A stretch of 13,211 bases of DNA from an uncultured Aquimonas sp. (GCA_946481615.1 CAMLOR010000079.1:1-13211); one strand, 5' to 3'; counted from the first letter of the stretch, positions 6,026 to 13,211 are shown. Notes: generated from the letters alone by a model not told the origin. Numbers and translations: made by a program.

Positions 6026-7183
6026 ATGACGCATCGATATGCGGGATGGGTGTTGGCGTTGCTGGTGCCGTGCGGGGGCGTGGAGGCCGAGCCGGTGTTC
6101 GGCGATGGGTTCGAGGATTCGTGCTTCGTTGACCAGGATCTTGATCGGTTGCCGGATTGTCAGGAGACGATGCGGAACCTCGATCGGGAAGATCCGGATA
6201 CCGACGACGACGGATTGAGCGACGGCGACGAGGTCTTAGGCACCGCGGATGGTCTGGACCTGCCTGCGTTCGGTGTGAATCCCCGGCGCAAAGACATTCT
6301 TCTGGAGCACGACTGGCAGGACGACAACGTCGACCCGGGGCAGTGTTCGTTCCACTCACACAAGCCGGATGCCAGCACGCTCGAGGCCTTGCGCATCGCA
6401 TTCGCGGCGATGCCGGTGCCGAACCACGACGGGACGATGGGCATCAACCTGATTCAGGACATCGGGCAGGGCGGTGTCTTCAACGGCGGCAACTTCGTGG
6501 ACATTGCGAACGCGACGATCATCGGGAAGCTGGGAGCAGATTTCCAGGGCTACAAAACGATGAACTTCGCGCCGAATCGACTGGGCTACTTCCACTACGT
6601 CATCCACACCCACGTCTACACGACCAAGCCGTCGAGCAGCGGGGTCGCGGAGATCGTCGGCGACGATCTGCTCGTCACGCTCCGCTGCAATCCGTCGCAG
6701 CCCCGGATTCGCAACACGCTGATGCACGAACTCGGGCACAACTTCGGTCTGCGCCATGGCGGCAATGTCGATTGCAACAACAAGCCGAACTACAACTCGG
6801 TGATGAACTACCTGTACCAGATGGCCGGCATCGACACCAACTGCGCGGGGGGTGGCGACGGGCTGATGAACTATTCCATCGGAGCGCGCATGCCGCTCGA
6901 CGAAAACCATCTGGACGAAACCGTTGGCGTGTGCGGTGGCATAGCCATCAACTGGAACACACAGGACGGCGGATTGCTGACGGACACGGCCAAGGATCTC
7001 AATCCCTACTACGGCATGAATCCGACAACGCAGCAGACTATCGAGTGCGGCGGAATCCTCACCACGCTCACGGACCACGACGATTTCGCTGCATTGACGC
7101 TGGCAGGCCTGCCTGGAGCGCCGGACGGCGGTGTGGCCGACCCACCGGAAGAAGCGATTTGCGCGCCCACTGAAGCGGAGTGA
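6026..7183 (+). CDS. Secreted metzincin-type zinc metalloprotease with Asp-rich calcium-binding-type repeats
   Basis: 385 residues. I chose the ATG at 6026 because GGGGAG (6015-6020) lies 5 nt upstream and it begins with a signal peptide (YAGWVLALLVPCGGVEA); an in-frame ATG at 5966 would place non-signal sequence in front. After cleavage comes FGDGFED (25-31), then Asp-rich loops of thrombospondin-type-3 or EF-hand character: DQDLDRLPD (36-44) and DPDTDDDGLSDGDE (56-69), likely calcium-binding. The zinc site HELGHNFGLRHGG (H234, E235, H238, H244) is the metzincin HExxHxxGxxH, and NSVMNY (M260) is a probable Met-turn. Cysteines in the mature part suggest disulfides. The protein is expected to be exported, possibly as a self-processing protease; the substrate is unknown. 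The stop is 3 nt before the next gene, so the two are very likely one operon. Confidence 0.85.
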   Translation: MTHRYAGWVLALLVPCGGVEAEPVFGDGFEDSCFVDQDLDRLPDCQETMRNLDREDPDTDDDGLSDGDEVLGTADGLDLPAFGVNPRRKDILLEHDWQDDNVDPGQCSFHSHKPDASTLEALRIAFAAMPVPNHDGTMGINLIQDIGQGGVFNGGNFVDIANATIIGKLGADFQGYKTMNFAPNRLGYFHYVIHTHVYTTKPSSSGVAEIVGDDLLVTLRCNPSQPRIRNTLMHELGHNFGLRHGGNVDCNNKPNYNSVMNYLYQMAGIDTNCAGGGDGLMNYSIGARMPLDENHLDETVGVCGGIAINWNTQDGGLLTDTAKDLNPYYGMNPTTQQTIECGGILTTLTDHDDFAALTLAGLPGAPDGGVADPPEEAICAPTEAE

Positions 7184-7186
7184 CCG

Positions 7187-7675
7187 ATGCGAACTCTCAT
7201 TGCGATCCTGTTGCTGATTGCTTCTGGAATGGCCGGTGCAGCGAACCCGCATGGGTATGTCATCACCGTCCTTCCGAATCCCGTTCCGGCCGGCAGCGCA
7301 ATCGGCGTCACCATCGAGACGACCGAACTCCAGTGCAAGCCGCTGCCGGAGACGATGGAACCATCGCAACCCGTTGATGGCGTGGTCCATCTCTGGATTC
7401 CGTCCAGTGATGGATGCGAAATGGTTCCGCTCGAAACACGCAGCTATACCCTCGCGGCAATGGCGCCTGGCGACTACATTTTCAACTTCTACTCTTGCGC
7501 AGGACTCGATGCCGATACGGGCCAAGAGGCCTGCAGCACGATCGAAGACGTGCCGGTGACGGTGCTGGGCGTGGCGGCTCAGAGAACCAGGATTCCGACG
7601 CTTTCCACCATGGTGCTTCTCGCCTTGGGTTCGCTAGTCGCCTGCTTCGGCGCTGGCGCCGGCGTGAAGCGTTAG
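7187..7675 (+). CDS. Exported small protein with IPTL-CTERM-like anchor, paralog 1
   Basis: 162 residues: signal peptide 1-18 (MRTLIAILLLIASGMAGA), a roughly 110-residue domain predicted to be beta-rich, then RIPTLS (135-140) followed by a hydrophobic segment and a final KR. That end has the plan of an IPTL-CTERM sorting signal, which in other bacteria is processed by exosortase-type enzymes (XrtH class), but the usual Glu-Trp-Gly after IPTLS is absent. The domain holds PNPVPAGSAIGVTI and four cysteines (50, 77, 104, 116) at positions matched in paralog 2, so two disulfides are likely. GGAG (7177-7180) lies 6 nt before the ATG. It directly follows the metalloprotease and probably shares its transcript. 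The protein may be a surface-anchored partner, inhibitor or substrate of the protease; this is inference. Confidence 0.78.
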   Translation: MRTLIAILLLIASGMAGAANPHGYVITVLPNPVPAGSAIGVTIETTELQCKPLPETMEPSQPVDGVVHLWIPSSDGCEMVPLETRSYTLAAMAPGDYIFNFYSCAGLDADTGQEACSTIEDVPVTVLGVAAQRTRIPTLSTMVLLALGSLVACFGAGAGVKR

Positions 7676-7725
7676 CAGGCGTGGAAGCACAAACGCAGCG
7701 CGCACCTCTCGCCATGCGAGCGACC

Positions 7726-8205
7726 ATGAGAACGCTCTTCGCACTCCTGTTGCTGGCCGCCATGCGCGTGGCCACTGCCGACAACGTGTTCGACTACGTC
7801 TTCACCATTGCGCCCAATCCGGCACCGCCGGGAAGCGACATCACGGTGACGATCGCGGCGCCCGATAACCATTGTGTCCCGCTCGACGAAGAATTGATCT
7901 GGAGCCTGCAAGGCGACACCGTCCATATCTCCATTCCGGACAGCGATGGCTGCGAGTCGGTGCCGGCAGATACACGCGTTTATCACCTCGGGGCGTTGCC
8001 AGCGGGCGTCTACACCTTCAGCTTTTCTGCGTGCGGAGGGATCGATGACGAAGGCAACACGATCTGTCAGATCCTCGAAGAGTTCGTCGTCTCGGTGCAG
8101 GCGTCTTCCGGGTCGGCCCGGAAGATTCCCGCTCTGTCCCTCCCCGCGCTCGTCGGCATGAGCCTCGTCATGATGCTGGTCGCGGCGGGGTGGCGACGCG
8201 ACTAG
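7726..8205 (+). CDS. Exported small protein with IPTL-CTERM-like anchor, paralog 2
   Basis: 159 residues and clearly homologous to the gene before it: signal peptide MRTLFALLLLAAMRVATA, PNPAPPGSDITVTI, DSDGCESVP, AGVYTFSFSACGG, and four cysteines at 50, 76, 103 and 114. The end is KIPALS (133-138), a hydrophobic segment and WRRD, a variant of the IPTLS anchor. I prefer the ATG at 7726, which gives the same MRTL start as paralog 1; the ATG at 7714 would add MRAT, and neither has a strong Shine-Dalgarno. The pair looks like an old tandem duplication, since domain identity is moderate while the cysteine spacing is kept. It ends 31 bp from the convergent beta-propeller gene. Function unknown. Confidence 0.75.
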   Translation: MRTLFALLLLAAMRVATADNVFDYVFTIAPNPAPPGSDITVTIAAPDNHCVPLDEELIWSLQGDTVHISIPDSDGCESVPADTRVYHLGALPAGVYTFSFSACGGIDDEGNTICQILEEFVVSVQASSGSARKIPALSLPALVGMSLVMMLVAAGWRRD

Positions 8206-8236
8206 CAACCGGGCTTGGCGGCGTGTTGTTCGCCGG

Positions 8237-9571
8237 TCAGTCCTCGAACCCATCCGAAAAGATCCCGTACAACACACTGTCGTCCACCAGCGCGAAAATG
8301 TCGGCGCGCTCGTTGCCGTCGTCCGGCACCAGGTTGGTGGCGAGCGAGTCGAAGGCCATCGAGAGGCCGCTGCCGTCCATCGCCACCGAGGCGCCGGAGG
8401 GGCCGTCGCCGGGGACGTCGTTGCTGTTGCTGCTGATGAGGAAGGGCGTGCCGGTGGTGCCGGGGATGTGCAGGAGCACCTGGTCGCGCACCGGCGTGGG
8501 GAAGTAGCAGGTGACGAGCACGGTGCCGGCGTCGGAGACATCCGATTCGCGGCAGCTGTTGGCGAGTTGGCCGGCGACGGTGGGGCGCGGCACGGGCGTG
8601 GTGGTGCCGAGCACGCGGTCGCGCACGTAGACGCCGCTGTTGGTGTCCGCGGTGCCGCCGAGGTTGAAGGCGTAGGAGCGGAACGAGACGAAGCGGCCGG
8701 AGGGCGAGATCGCCGCGAAATCCGAGCCGCGGTCGGCCGGTTCGCCGGCGCTGTTGCGGGTGACGAGTTCGGTGGTGTCGGCGAACAGGTCGCGCGCGTA
8801 CACGTGCACGCTGCCGCCGGAATTGTCGAAGCCGGGCACCATGTCTTCGGCATTGTTGGAGAACACCACGAGGCGGCCGTCGCCGGAGAGCGCATGCGCG
8901 GTCATGCCGTTGACGATGTCGGGCGGCTGGCCGGCGGTGGTGTGCGAGGCCACTTCGATGGCGCCGGTCGTCATGTCCTTCACGTAGACCTGGTAGTAGG
9001 CGTTGTTGGTGTTGGCGAAGCCGAGGTTGAAGGCTCCGGAGCGGAAGGCGACGTAGCGGCCGTCGTCGGAGATGGACGGGTCGCGCGATTCGCGATCGGA
9101 GGCCACGCCGCCCGCCGAGGCGCTCACCAGGCGCAGTTCGCCGGTGAGGCGGTCCTTGCGCACCACTTGCCAGCCCGAGGTGGGCACGCCCACGTCGAGC
9201 GCGCCGCCGTTGTTGCGGAAGGCGACATAGCGGCCATCGCGCGAAACCGCGGGTTCGATGCCGGAAATCGCCGCGCCGGCCGTCGTTTCGGAAACGTGTT
9301 CGATCTGGTCGGTATCGAGATCGATGGCAATGATCTTGCTGTTCGGTCCGCTCGCATCCGCGGCCCAGTTGCTGGCCAGCGTGGTGATGGCGAGGGTGCG
9401 GCCGTCGGCCGACACGTCCACCTCGTCGGAGGTGTTGTCGGTTTCGATCGCCGGCGGATCGGGCATCAGCCGCCCGAACAAAAAGGCCGCGCGCGCGGGC
9501 GAGGCGCCGCACAGGGCGCCGATCGCCAGCGCGAGGAGGCAGGGGGCGGACACGGTTCGCGGCTGCAGCAT
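8237..9571 (-). CDS. Exported PD40/TolB-like beta-propeller protein with C-terminal DGFED
   Basis: 444 residues. The signal peptide is about 1-28 (CLLALAIGALCGASPARA). The rest is seven similar repeats of 45-52 residues, each with a signature like ISDDGRYVAFRS followed by a strand such as QVYVKDMTTG. Seven repeats suggest a closed seven-bladed propeller of the PD40/WD40-like type (relatives: TolB C-terminal domain, S9 peptidase propellers). There is no catalytic domain. The last residues are FSDGFED, matching the pentapeptide after the signal peptide of the metalloprotease. The start at 9571 (CAT at 9569-9571) has GGAG on the - strand (9579-9582) 7 nt upstream; the open frame further upstream lies inside the kinase gene. 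It is 55 bp downstream of the kinase on the same strand, so it is probably cotranscribed. A scaffold, binding or surface role is likely; the ligand is unknown. Confidence 0.8.
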   Translation of the reverse strand: MLQPRTVSAPCLLALAIGALCGASPARAAFLFGRLMPDPPAIETDNTSDEVDVSADGRTLAITTLASNWAADASGPNSKIIAIDLDTDQIEHVSETTAGAAISGIEPAVSRDGRYVAFRNNGGALDVGVPTSGWQVVRKDRLTGELRLVSASAGGVASDRESRDPSISDDGRYVAFRSGAFNLGFANTNNAYYQVYVKDMTTGAIEVASHTTAGQPPDIVNGMTAHALSGDGRLVVFSNNAEDMVPGFDNSGGSVHVYARDLFADTTELVTRNSAGEPADRGSDFAAISPSGRFVSFRSYAFNLGGTADTNSGVYVRDRVLGTTTPVPRPTVAGQLANSCRESDVSDAGTVLVTCYFPTPVRDQVLLHIPGTTGTPFLISSNSNDVPGDGPSGASVAMDGSGLSMAFDSLATNLVPDDGNERADIFALVDDSVLYGIFSDGFED

Positions 9572-9600
9572 GGAAGCACTCCGGGGCAGGGGTGCTTTCC
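9572..9600 (-). promoter_or_regulatory. Hairpin overlapping the RBS of the beta-propeller gene
   Basis: On the - strand GGAAAGCAC and GTGCTTCC pair with one bulged base around a loop holding most of the Shine-Dalgarno GGAG (+ strand 9579-9582). The right arm ends next to the ATG at 9571. It could limit translation of the propeller gene relative to the kinase, or be a remnant terminator. Confidence 0.35.
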
Positions 9601-9626
9601 AGTACGCGCTTCCGGTGGCGAAACCT

Positions 9627-12506
9627 TCACGCCTCCGCGGGGCGGCCAAGCCGTTCCGCCAGGCGCTCGGCCGCGGCGCGGCACACCTCGGCGGGCAGCA
9701 GGCGGTCGCGCAGCACGGGGAGGGCCGCGTCGAGCAGTGTGCGGGCCTCGGCGCGGGCGCCGCGCCGCTCCAGCACGGCGGCGAGTTCGGCGCGCGCGAT
9801 GGCGAGGTCCACGGGCAGCACGCCGGCGCCTTCGAACACGGCCACGGCGGCGCGTTGTTCGCGTTCGGCTTCGGCGAGGTTGCCTTCCAGCAGTGCGAAC
9901 GTGGCCTGCGTGCGGCGTGCGTGTGCAAACAGTGGATGGTCTTCCGGCAGCAGTTTGGCGAAGCGCGTGCGTGCTTCTTGCAGCAGTTCGCGGCCGCGGA
10001 GCGGGTCGCGCTGGTATTTGGCCAGCACGGCGAGTTGCCAGGTCGTCATGGCGTATTCGGCCGAGTCTTCGCCATCGAGTTCGCGGGCGCGCTGGCGCAG
10101 GTGCGTCAGGCGTTCGGCCGCGCGCGCGTGTTCGCCCGCGAGGCCCAGCGTGCGTGCGTGGTTGCGTTCGAGCATGCGGCGGCCGAGCGTGTCCGGATCG
10201 GTGCCGCCGCTTTCCCACGAGGCCAGTGCGCGCTCGAAGTGGGCCAGTGCGTTGGGATAATCGCCCGCGCTTTCCATCACCGCCGCCAGGTTGGAGAGGC
10301 CGATGGCGTCTTCCATCGGTGCGCTGCCGGCCTGCACCTGCAACGTCTGCGCTTTTTCGAGCGCTTCGATGGCCTCGCGATAGCGTCCGAGATCGTTGAG
10401 CGCCAGGCCCAGACCGTTGTAAAGCGACCCGAGGCGCACGCCGCGCGGCCCGACGCTGCGCTCCTGCAAAGCGATCGCGGCGCGCAGCTCCGTTTCGGCT
10501 TCGGTGGCGCGGCCCATGGCCGAAAGCGCTTCGCCGCGTGCCCGCATCAGGTTCACGCGCAGCGGCGATTCGTCGGGCAGATGTCGCGCGACGAAAGCGA
10601 GGCCGGCATCGGCCACCGCCAGCGCGCGTTGCGGCTCGCCGTTGAAGATCAGCAGGCTGCCGAGGCCCTGGTAGGAGTTGGTGACGATGTCGAGCGGTGG
10701 CTTGGGCAGTTTCGCGGCGAGGTCGATCACCTGCGTCCACGAGGCTTCCGCTTGCGCGTAGTCCTGCGTGCGGTAGTAGGCGAAGCCGAGCTGGTCGAGC
10801 GAGCGCAGTCGTTGTTCGGGGTCGTCCGGCGCGAAACGCTCGCGCAGGGCGGCACCGCGTTGCGCCGCGGTCACGCTTTCGGCGGCGCGTTCCAGCGAGC
10901 CGAGCGCGGAGCCGTAGCCGTCGTAATCGTTCGCCAGTGCGAGTGCTTCGCCGCGTTCGTGCGCTTCGACGCCCGCGAGGCCGTCGGCGAACAGCTGGGC
11001 CGCGATGCGCGGTTCGCCCAGCGAGAAATAGAGGTGACCGAGCAGGCGCTGCACGGGCTGGCGGAGGCGCGGTTCGGCGTGCTCGTCGAGTTGGGCGCGG
11101 GCGTGGTCGAGCAGATCGCGCACGCTGACTTCGGCGCGCATCGCCTGCTCCGGCATCGCGGCGTTCAGGGCATCGGTGAGGAAGCCCAGCGCGGAGCGGG
11201 CGGTGGCGGCGTCGCGCTCGGCGGCGTGCTGCGCGGCGGTGGCGCGCGCTTCGGCCGCGAGGGCACGCTCGCGTTCGCGCGCGAGTTGCCAGACGAAGGC
11301 GCCGGTGGCGAGCAGTGCGAGCGTCACCACGGCGGCGCCCAAACGGTGACGGCCGATGAATTTGCGCAGCCGGTAGGCCGTGGTGTCCGGCGCCGCGCGC
11401 ACCGGGCGGCCGTCGATCCAGCGCTGCACGTCGGCGCGCATGGCTTCAACGGTGGGGTAGCGCTGCGACGGCGCCTCGTCGGTGGCTTTGGCGAGGATGC
11501 CGCGCAGGTCGGCATCGATCGGAACGGGGGCGAATCCCGGGGGTGCGCCTTCGTTTTGCCCGTCCGTGCGTTCTTCCCGCGCTCCGCCGCTGCGTTCACC
11601 GACAGTGCGTTCGCCCGTCAGCATCTCGCGCAGCACGATGCCGAGCGCGTAGACGTCGGAGGCCGTCGTGATGGCGCCACCCGATTTCTGCTCCGGGCTG
11701 GCGTAGCCCGGCGTCCAGACGCGCGTCGAGGTCTGGCGTGGATCGTTCGATGCGCTCAGATCGACCAGCTTGGCGACGCCGAAATCGAGCAGCCGCGGTT
11801 CGCCGTCGGCGCGCACCAGCACGTTGCCGGGCTTGAGATCGCGATGGATGACGAGGCGTTCGTGCGCGTGCTGCACGGCGGCGGCGACGCGGTCGAACAA
11901 TGCCAGCCGTGCACGCAGGTTGAGGTGCGCGCGGGCCACGTGGTCGAGCAGCGGCACGCCGTCGACGTACTCCATCACGACGTAGGGCTGGCCGTCGTCC
12001 GTCTCGCCGCCGTCGAGCAGGTGCGCGATGTAGGGATGATCGAGCTGCGCGAGGATCTGGCGTTCCTGGCGCAGGCGGCGCTTGCCGTCTTCGGTGGGGA
12101 AGCCACGGATCAGCTTGATCGCGACGTGTTGCTCGAAGCCGCCGTCGGCGCGCTCGGCGAGCAGCACGGAACCCATGCCGCCGGCGCCGAGTTCGCGCAG
12201 CACGCGCCAGGGGCCGAGGCGTGCGCCGAGGGTTGTGTGAGGGTGTGGCGTGGCGTGCGAATCGTGCCGCGGATCGCCGAGAACGCGGGCTGCATCGTGT
12301 GCCATCGCGTCGGCGGCGTAGGCCACGGCGTGCGCGAGTGGGTCGCCCTGCGTCGCATCGGCCTGCAGCAAGCGTTCGAGGGCTACACGCGTTTCGGCAT
12401 CGAGCGAGTTCAGTTCGGCTTCGCGCGCGGCCGAGGGCAATTCGACCAGCCGCGCGAACAGCGCCGCCAGGCGTTGATGCCCGCCGGGCGGCGGTGCTGC
12501 GCTCAT
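9627..12506 (-). CDS. Membrane Ser/Thr protein kinase with TPR region (PknS/PknT-like partner of an ECF sigma factor)
   Basis: 959 residues. The N-terminal 95 residues are Ala-rich and cytoplasmic. The kinase domain is about 98-366: GAGGMG loop 108-113, VAIK Lys131, catalytic HRDLKPGN (221-228, D223), DFG 241-243, SPE 270-272, and QRYPTVEAMRADVQRW near the end. All key residues are present, so it should be active. One transmembrane segment is about 389-407 (LGAAVVTLALLATGAFVWQL). The remaining 550 residues are helical repeats of TPR type (for example LYNGLGLALNDLGRYREAIEALEKA and LSNLAAVMESAGDYPNALAHFERA), predicted outside the cytoplasm and likely the sensing part. The start overlaps the sigma-factor stop by ATGA, and that coupling is the strongest clue to function: the kinase probably phosphorylates the sigma factor. 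Long open frames on the opposite strand are GC-driven shadows. Confidence 0.92.
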   Translation of the reverse strand: MSAAPPPGGHQRLAALFARLVELPSAAREAELNSLDAETRVALERLLQADATQGDPLAHAVAYAADAMAHDAARVLGDPRHDSHATPHPHTTLGARLGPWRVLRELGAGGMGSVLLAERADGGFEQHVAIKLIRGFPTEDGKRRLRQERQILAQLDHPYIAHLLDGGETDDGQPYVVMEYVDGVPLLDHVARAHLNLRARLALFDRVAAAVQHAHERLVIHRDLKPGNVLVRADGEPRLLDFGVAKLVDLSASNDPRQTSTRVWTPGYASPEQKSGGAITTASDVYALGIVLREMLTGERTVGERSGGAREERTDGQNEGAPPGFAPVPIDADLRGILAKATDEAPSQRYPTVEAMRADVQRWIDGRPVRAAPDTTAYRLRKFIGRHRLGAAVVTLALLATGAFVWQLARERERALAAEARATAAQHAAERDAATARSALGFLTDALNAAMPEQAMRAEVSVRDLLDHARAQLDEHAEPRLRQPVQRLLGHLYFSLGEPRIAAQLFADGLAGVEAHERGEALALANDYDGYGSALGSLERAAESVTAAQRGAALRERFAPDDPEQRLRSLDQLGFAYYRTQDYAQAEASWTQVIDLAAKLPKPPLDIVTNSYQGLGSLLIFNGEPQRALAVADAGLAFVARHLPDESPLRVNLMRARGEALSAMGRATEAETELRAAIALQERSVGPRGVRLGSLYNGLGLALNDLGRYREAIEALEKAQTLQVQAGSAPMEDAIGLSNLAAVMESAGDYPNALAHFERALASWESGGTDPDTLGRRMLERNHARTLGLAGEHARAAERLTHLRQRARELDGEDSAEYAMTTWQLAVLAKYQRDPLRGRELLQEARTRFAKLLPEDHPLFAHARRTQATFALLEGNLAEAEREQRAAVAVFEGAGVLPVDLAIARAELAAVLERRGARAEARTLLDAALPVLRDRLLPAEVCRAAAERLAERLGRPAEA

Positions 12507-13066
12507 GCGCTCAGCGCATCCTTCAGCCAGGCGCGCGCGAATCGCAGATCGCGTTCAACGGTGCTCACGGAAGTCTCCAGCGCCTGCGCCACTTCTTCGT
12601 TGGAGAAGCCGCCGAAATAGGTCAGCTCCACGATGCGCGCCTGGCGGGCGTCGTTCGCGCCCAGCGCGGAGAGCGCGTCGTCGACACGCACGAGTTCTTC
12701 GTCGCGTTCCTCGCCGACGTGCTCGGCCTGGCTCAGCGGGAGCGCCTCATCGCCCGCCCCGCGCTTGTCGGCAAGCCGCTTGCGTGCGCGATCCACGAGC
12801 ACCTGGCGCGTGGCCTGGGCCACGACGTGGAAGAAATGACGGCGGTCTTCCCATGCGACGTCCGAACCGAGCAGGCGCACCAGCGCCTCGTGCGCCAGTT
12901 CGGTGGGCGTGAGTGTGGAGCCCGTCTGCCGCTGCAGGGATTGCGCCGCGATGGCGCGGATGCGGTCGTACACGAGCGACATCAGGCGCTCGCGCGCACC
13001 GGCGTCGCCATCCTGCCAGGCGCGCAGGAGGCGGGTGAGTTCGTGAGGGGCGGAAGCGTCGTTCAT
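12503..13066 (-). CDS. ECF sigma factor, ECF43/TIGR02999-like, probable phosphorylation-activated
   Basis: 187 residues. Sigma-2 is about 8-67 (HELTRLLRAWQDGD, then LMSLVYDRIRAIAAQSL and LTPTELAHEALVRLLG). Sigma-4 is about 125-185, with YFGGFSNEEVAQALETSVSTVERDLRFARAWL, the helix-turn-helix typical of TIGR02999. Ordinary ECF factors carry an acidic DAED-type motif before the equivalent of LAHEALVRL; here that stretch is STLTPTE, with Thr51, Thr53 and Thr55. In the known EcfP/PknT (Vibrio) and EcfK/PknS (Xanthomonas) pairs, kinase phosphorylation of a threonine in this region substitutes for the missing charge. I chose the ATG at 13066 because the open frame further upstream is REP-derived; no good Shine-Dalgarno is visible. 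The gene overlaps the kinase by ATGA. There is no anti-sigma factor nearby, as expected for this class. Confidence 0.92.
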   Translation of the reverse strand: MNDASAPHELTRLLRAWQDGDAGARERLMSLVYDRIRAIAAQSLQRQTGSTLTPTELAHEALVRLLGSDVAWEDRRHFFHVVAQATRQVLVDRARKRLADKRGAGDEALPLSQAEHVGEERDEELVRVDDALSALGANDARQARIVELTYFGGFSNEEVAQALETSVSTVERDLRFARAWLKDALSA

Positions 13067-13150
13067 GGCGTGCGCCGGAGGAACTGGATCGAGTCTAGCG
13101 GAGCGGGTGGTGTGGGGTCGCGGGGTGGTATGGCTGCGGGAAAGCCGCGC

Positions 13151-13190
13151 GGGACTGGGGCGGCGGTTCGACAGGCTCACCGTGAACGGG
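13151..13190 (-). repeat. Single REP-like copy upstream of the sigma-factor gene
   Basis: An inverted copy of the nusB-thiL repeat: GTTCGACAGGCTCACCG begins at 13166, and the preceding GGGACTGGGGCGGCG matches the repeated tail after the unit in the array. It lies 85 bases upstream of the sigma-factor ATG. The same element at both ends of the window shows it is dispersed in this genome. Confidence 0.75.
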
Positions 13191-13211
13191 TGGGATGGGT
13201 GGGCGAGAGAG

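Noticed and set aside
8468..10399. 643-codon + strand open frame opposite the propeller gene and the end of the kinase gene
   Set aside because: Antisense shadow of the propeller repeats, rich in Ala, Gly, Arg and Val, with no domain and no supporting RBS.
9258..12620. 1120-codon + strand open frame opposite the kinase and sigma genes
   Set aside because: It is antisense to genes with clear kinase and sigma motifs, has low-complexity Arg/Ala/Gly-rich composition and no recognisable domain. Long antisense frames are expected in high-GC DNA.
13067..13180. 38-residue N-terminal extension of the sigma factor
   Set aside because: The extension is translated from the REP element and its flank (SLSNRRPSP) and has no counterpart in the family, whose N-terminus matches the start at 13066.

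Overview
The window is high-GC gammaproteobacterial chromosome. The order ribB(A)-ribH-nusB-thiL-pgpA, an ECF sigma factor overlapping a TPR-bearing Ser/Thr kinase, IPTL-type C-terminal anchors and a DGFE-type motif in secreted proteins together suggest the Xanthomonadales/Lysobacterales. This is an inference from gene content; I cannot name a genus.

Left part (1-4129, + strand): a housekeeping riboflavin / NusB / thiamine / phospholipid cluster. ribB (5' end outside the window, with a degenerate GTP-cyclohydrolase-II half) overlaps ribH by ATGA, ribH overlaps nusB by ATGA, and thiL overlaps pgpA by ATGA. The run is broken by a 0.5-kb REP-like array (about 2139-2654) with an exact 60-bp period, a 186-bp higher-order duplication and inverted copies that can form two long hairpins. 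A different REP-type hairpin lies inside the thiL coding sequence and is translated in frame.

Middle part (about 4090-8205): an accessory region whose first gene has visibly lower GC than its surroundings. On the - strand is a DUF4062-like (TIR-like fold) protein with a helical tail. Diverging from it on the + strand is a 350-bp gene-free stretch that looks like a promoter followed by a roughly 215-nt structured leader, with a terminator-like hairpin, a long closing helix and a GNRA hairpin, ending at the ribosome-binding site of an unrecognised 67-residue protein. Then comes a secretion cassette: a metzincin-type zinc metalloprotease with calcium-binding-type repeats, and two tandem paralogous small exported proteins with IPTL-CTERM-like C-terminal anchors.

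Right part (8237-13066, - strand): an ECF43/TIGR02999-type sigma factor, translationally coupled to a membrane Ser/Thr kinase with a long TPR region, followed 55 bp later by an exported seven-repeat PD40-like beta-propeller protein. In relatives such sigma/kinase pairs form a phosphorylation-controlled transcription switch. The propeller protein and the metalloprotease share a DGFED pentapeptide. One more copy of the REP element lies just upstream of the sigma gene.

The most promising undescribed element is the structured leader upstream of the 67-residue ORF (5441-5695). The most unusual sequence features are the REP array between nusB and thiL and the REP insertion inside thiL.
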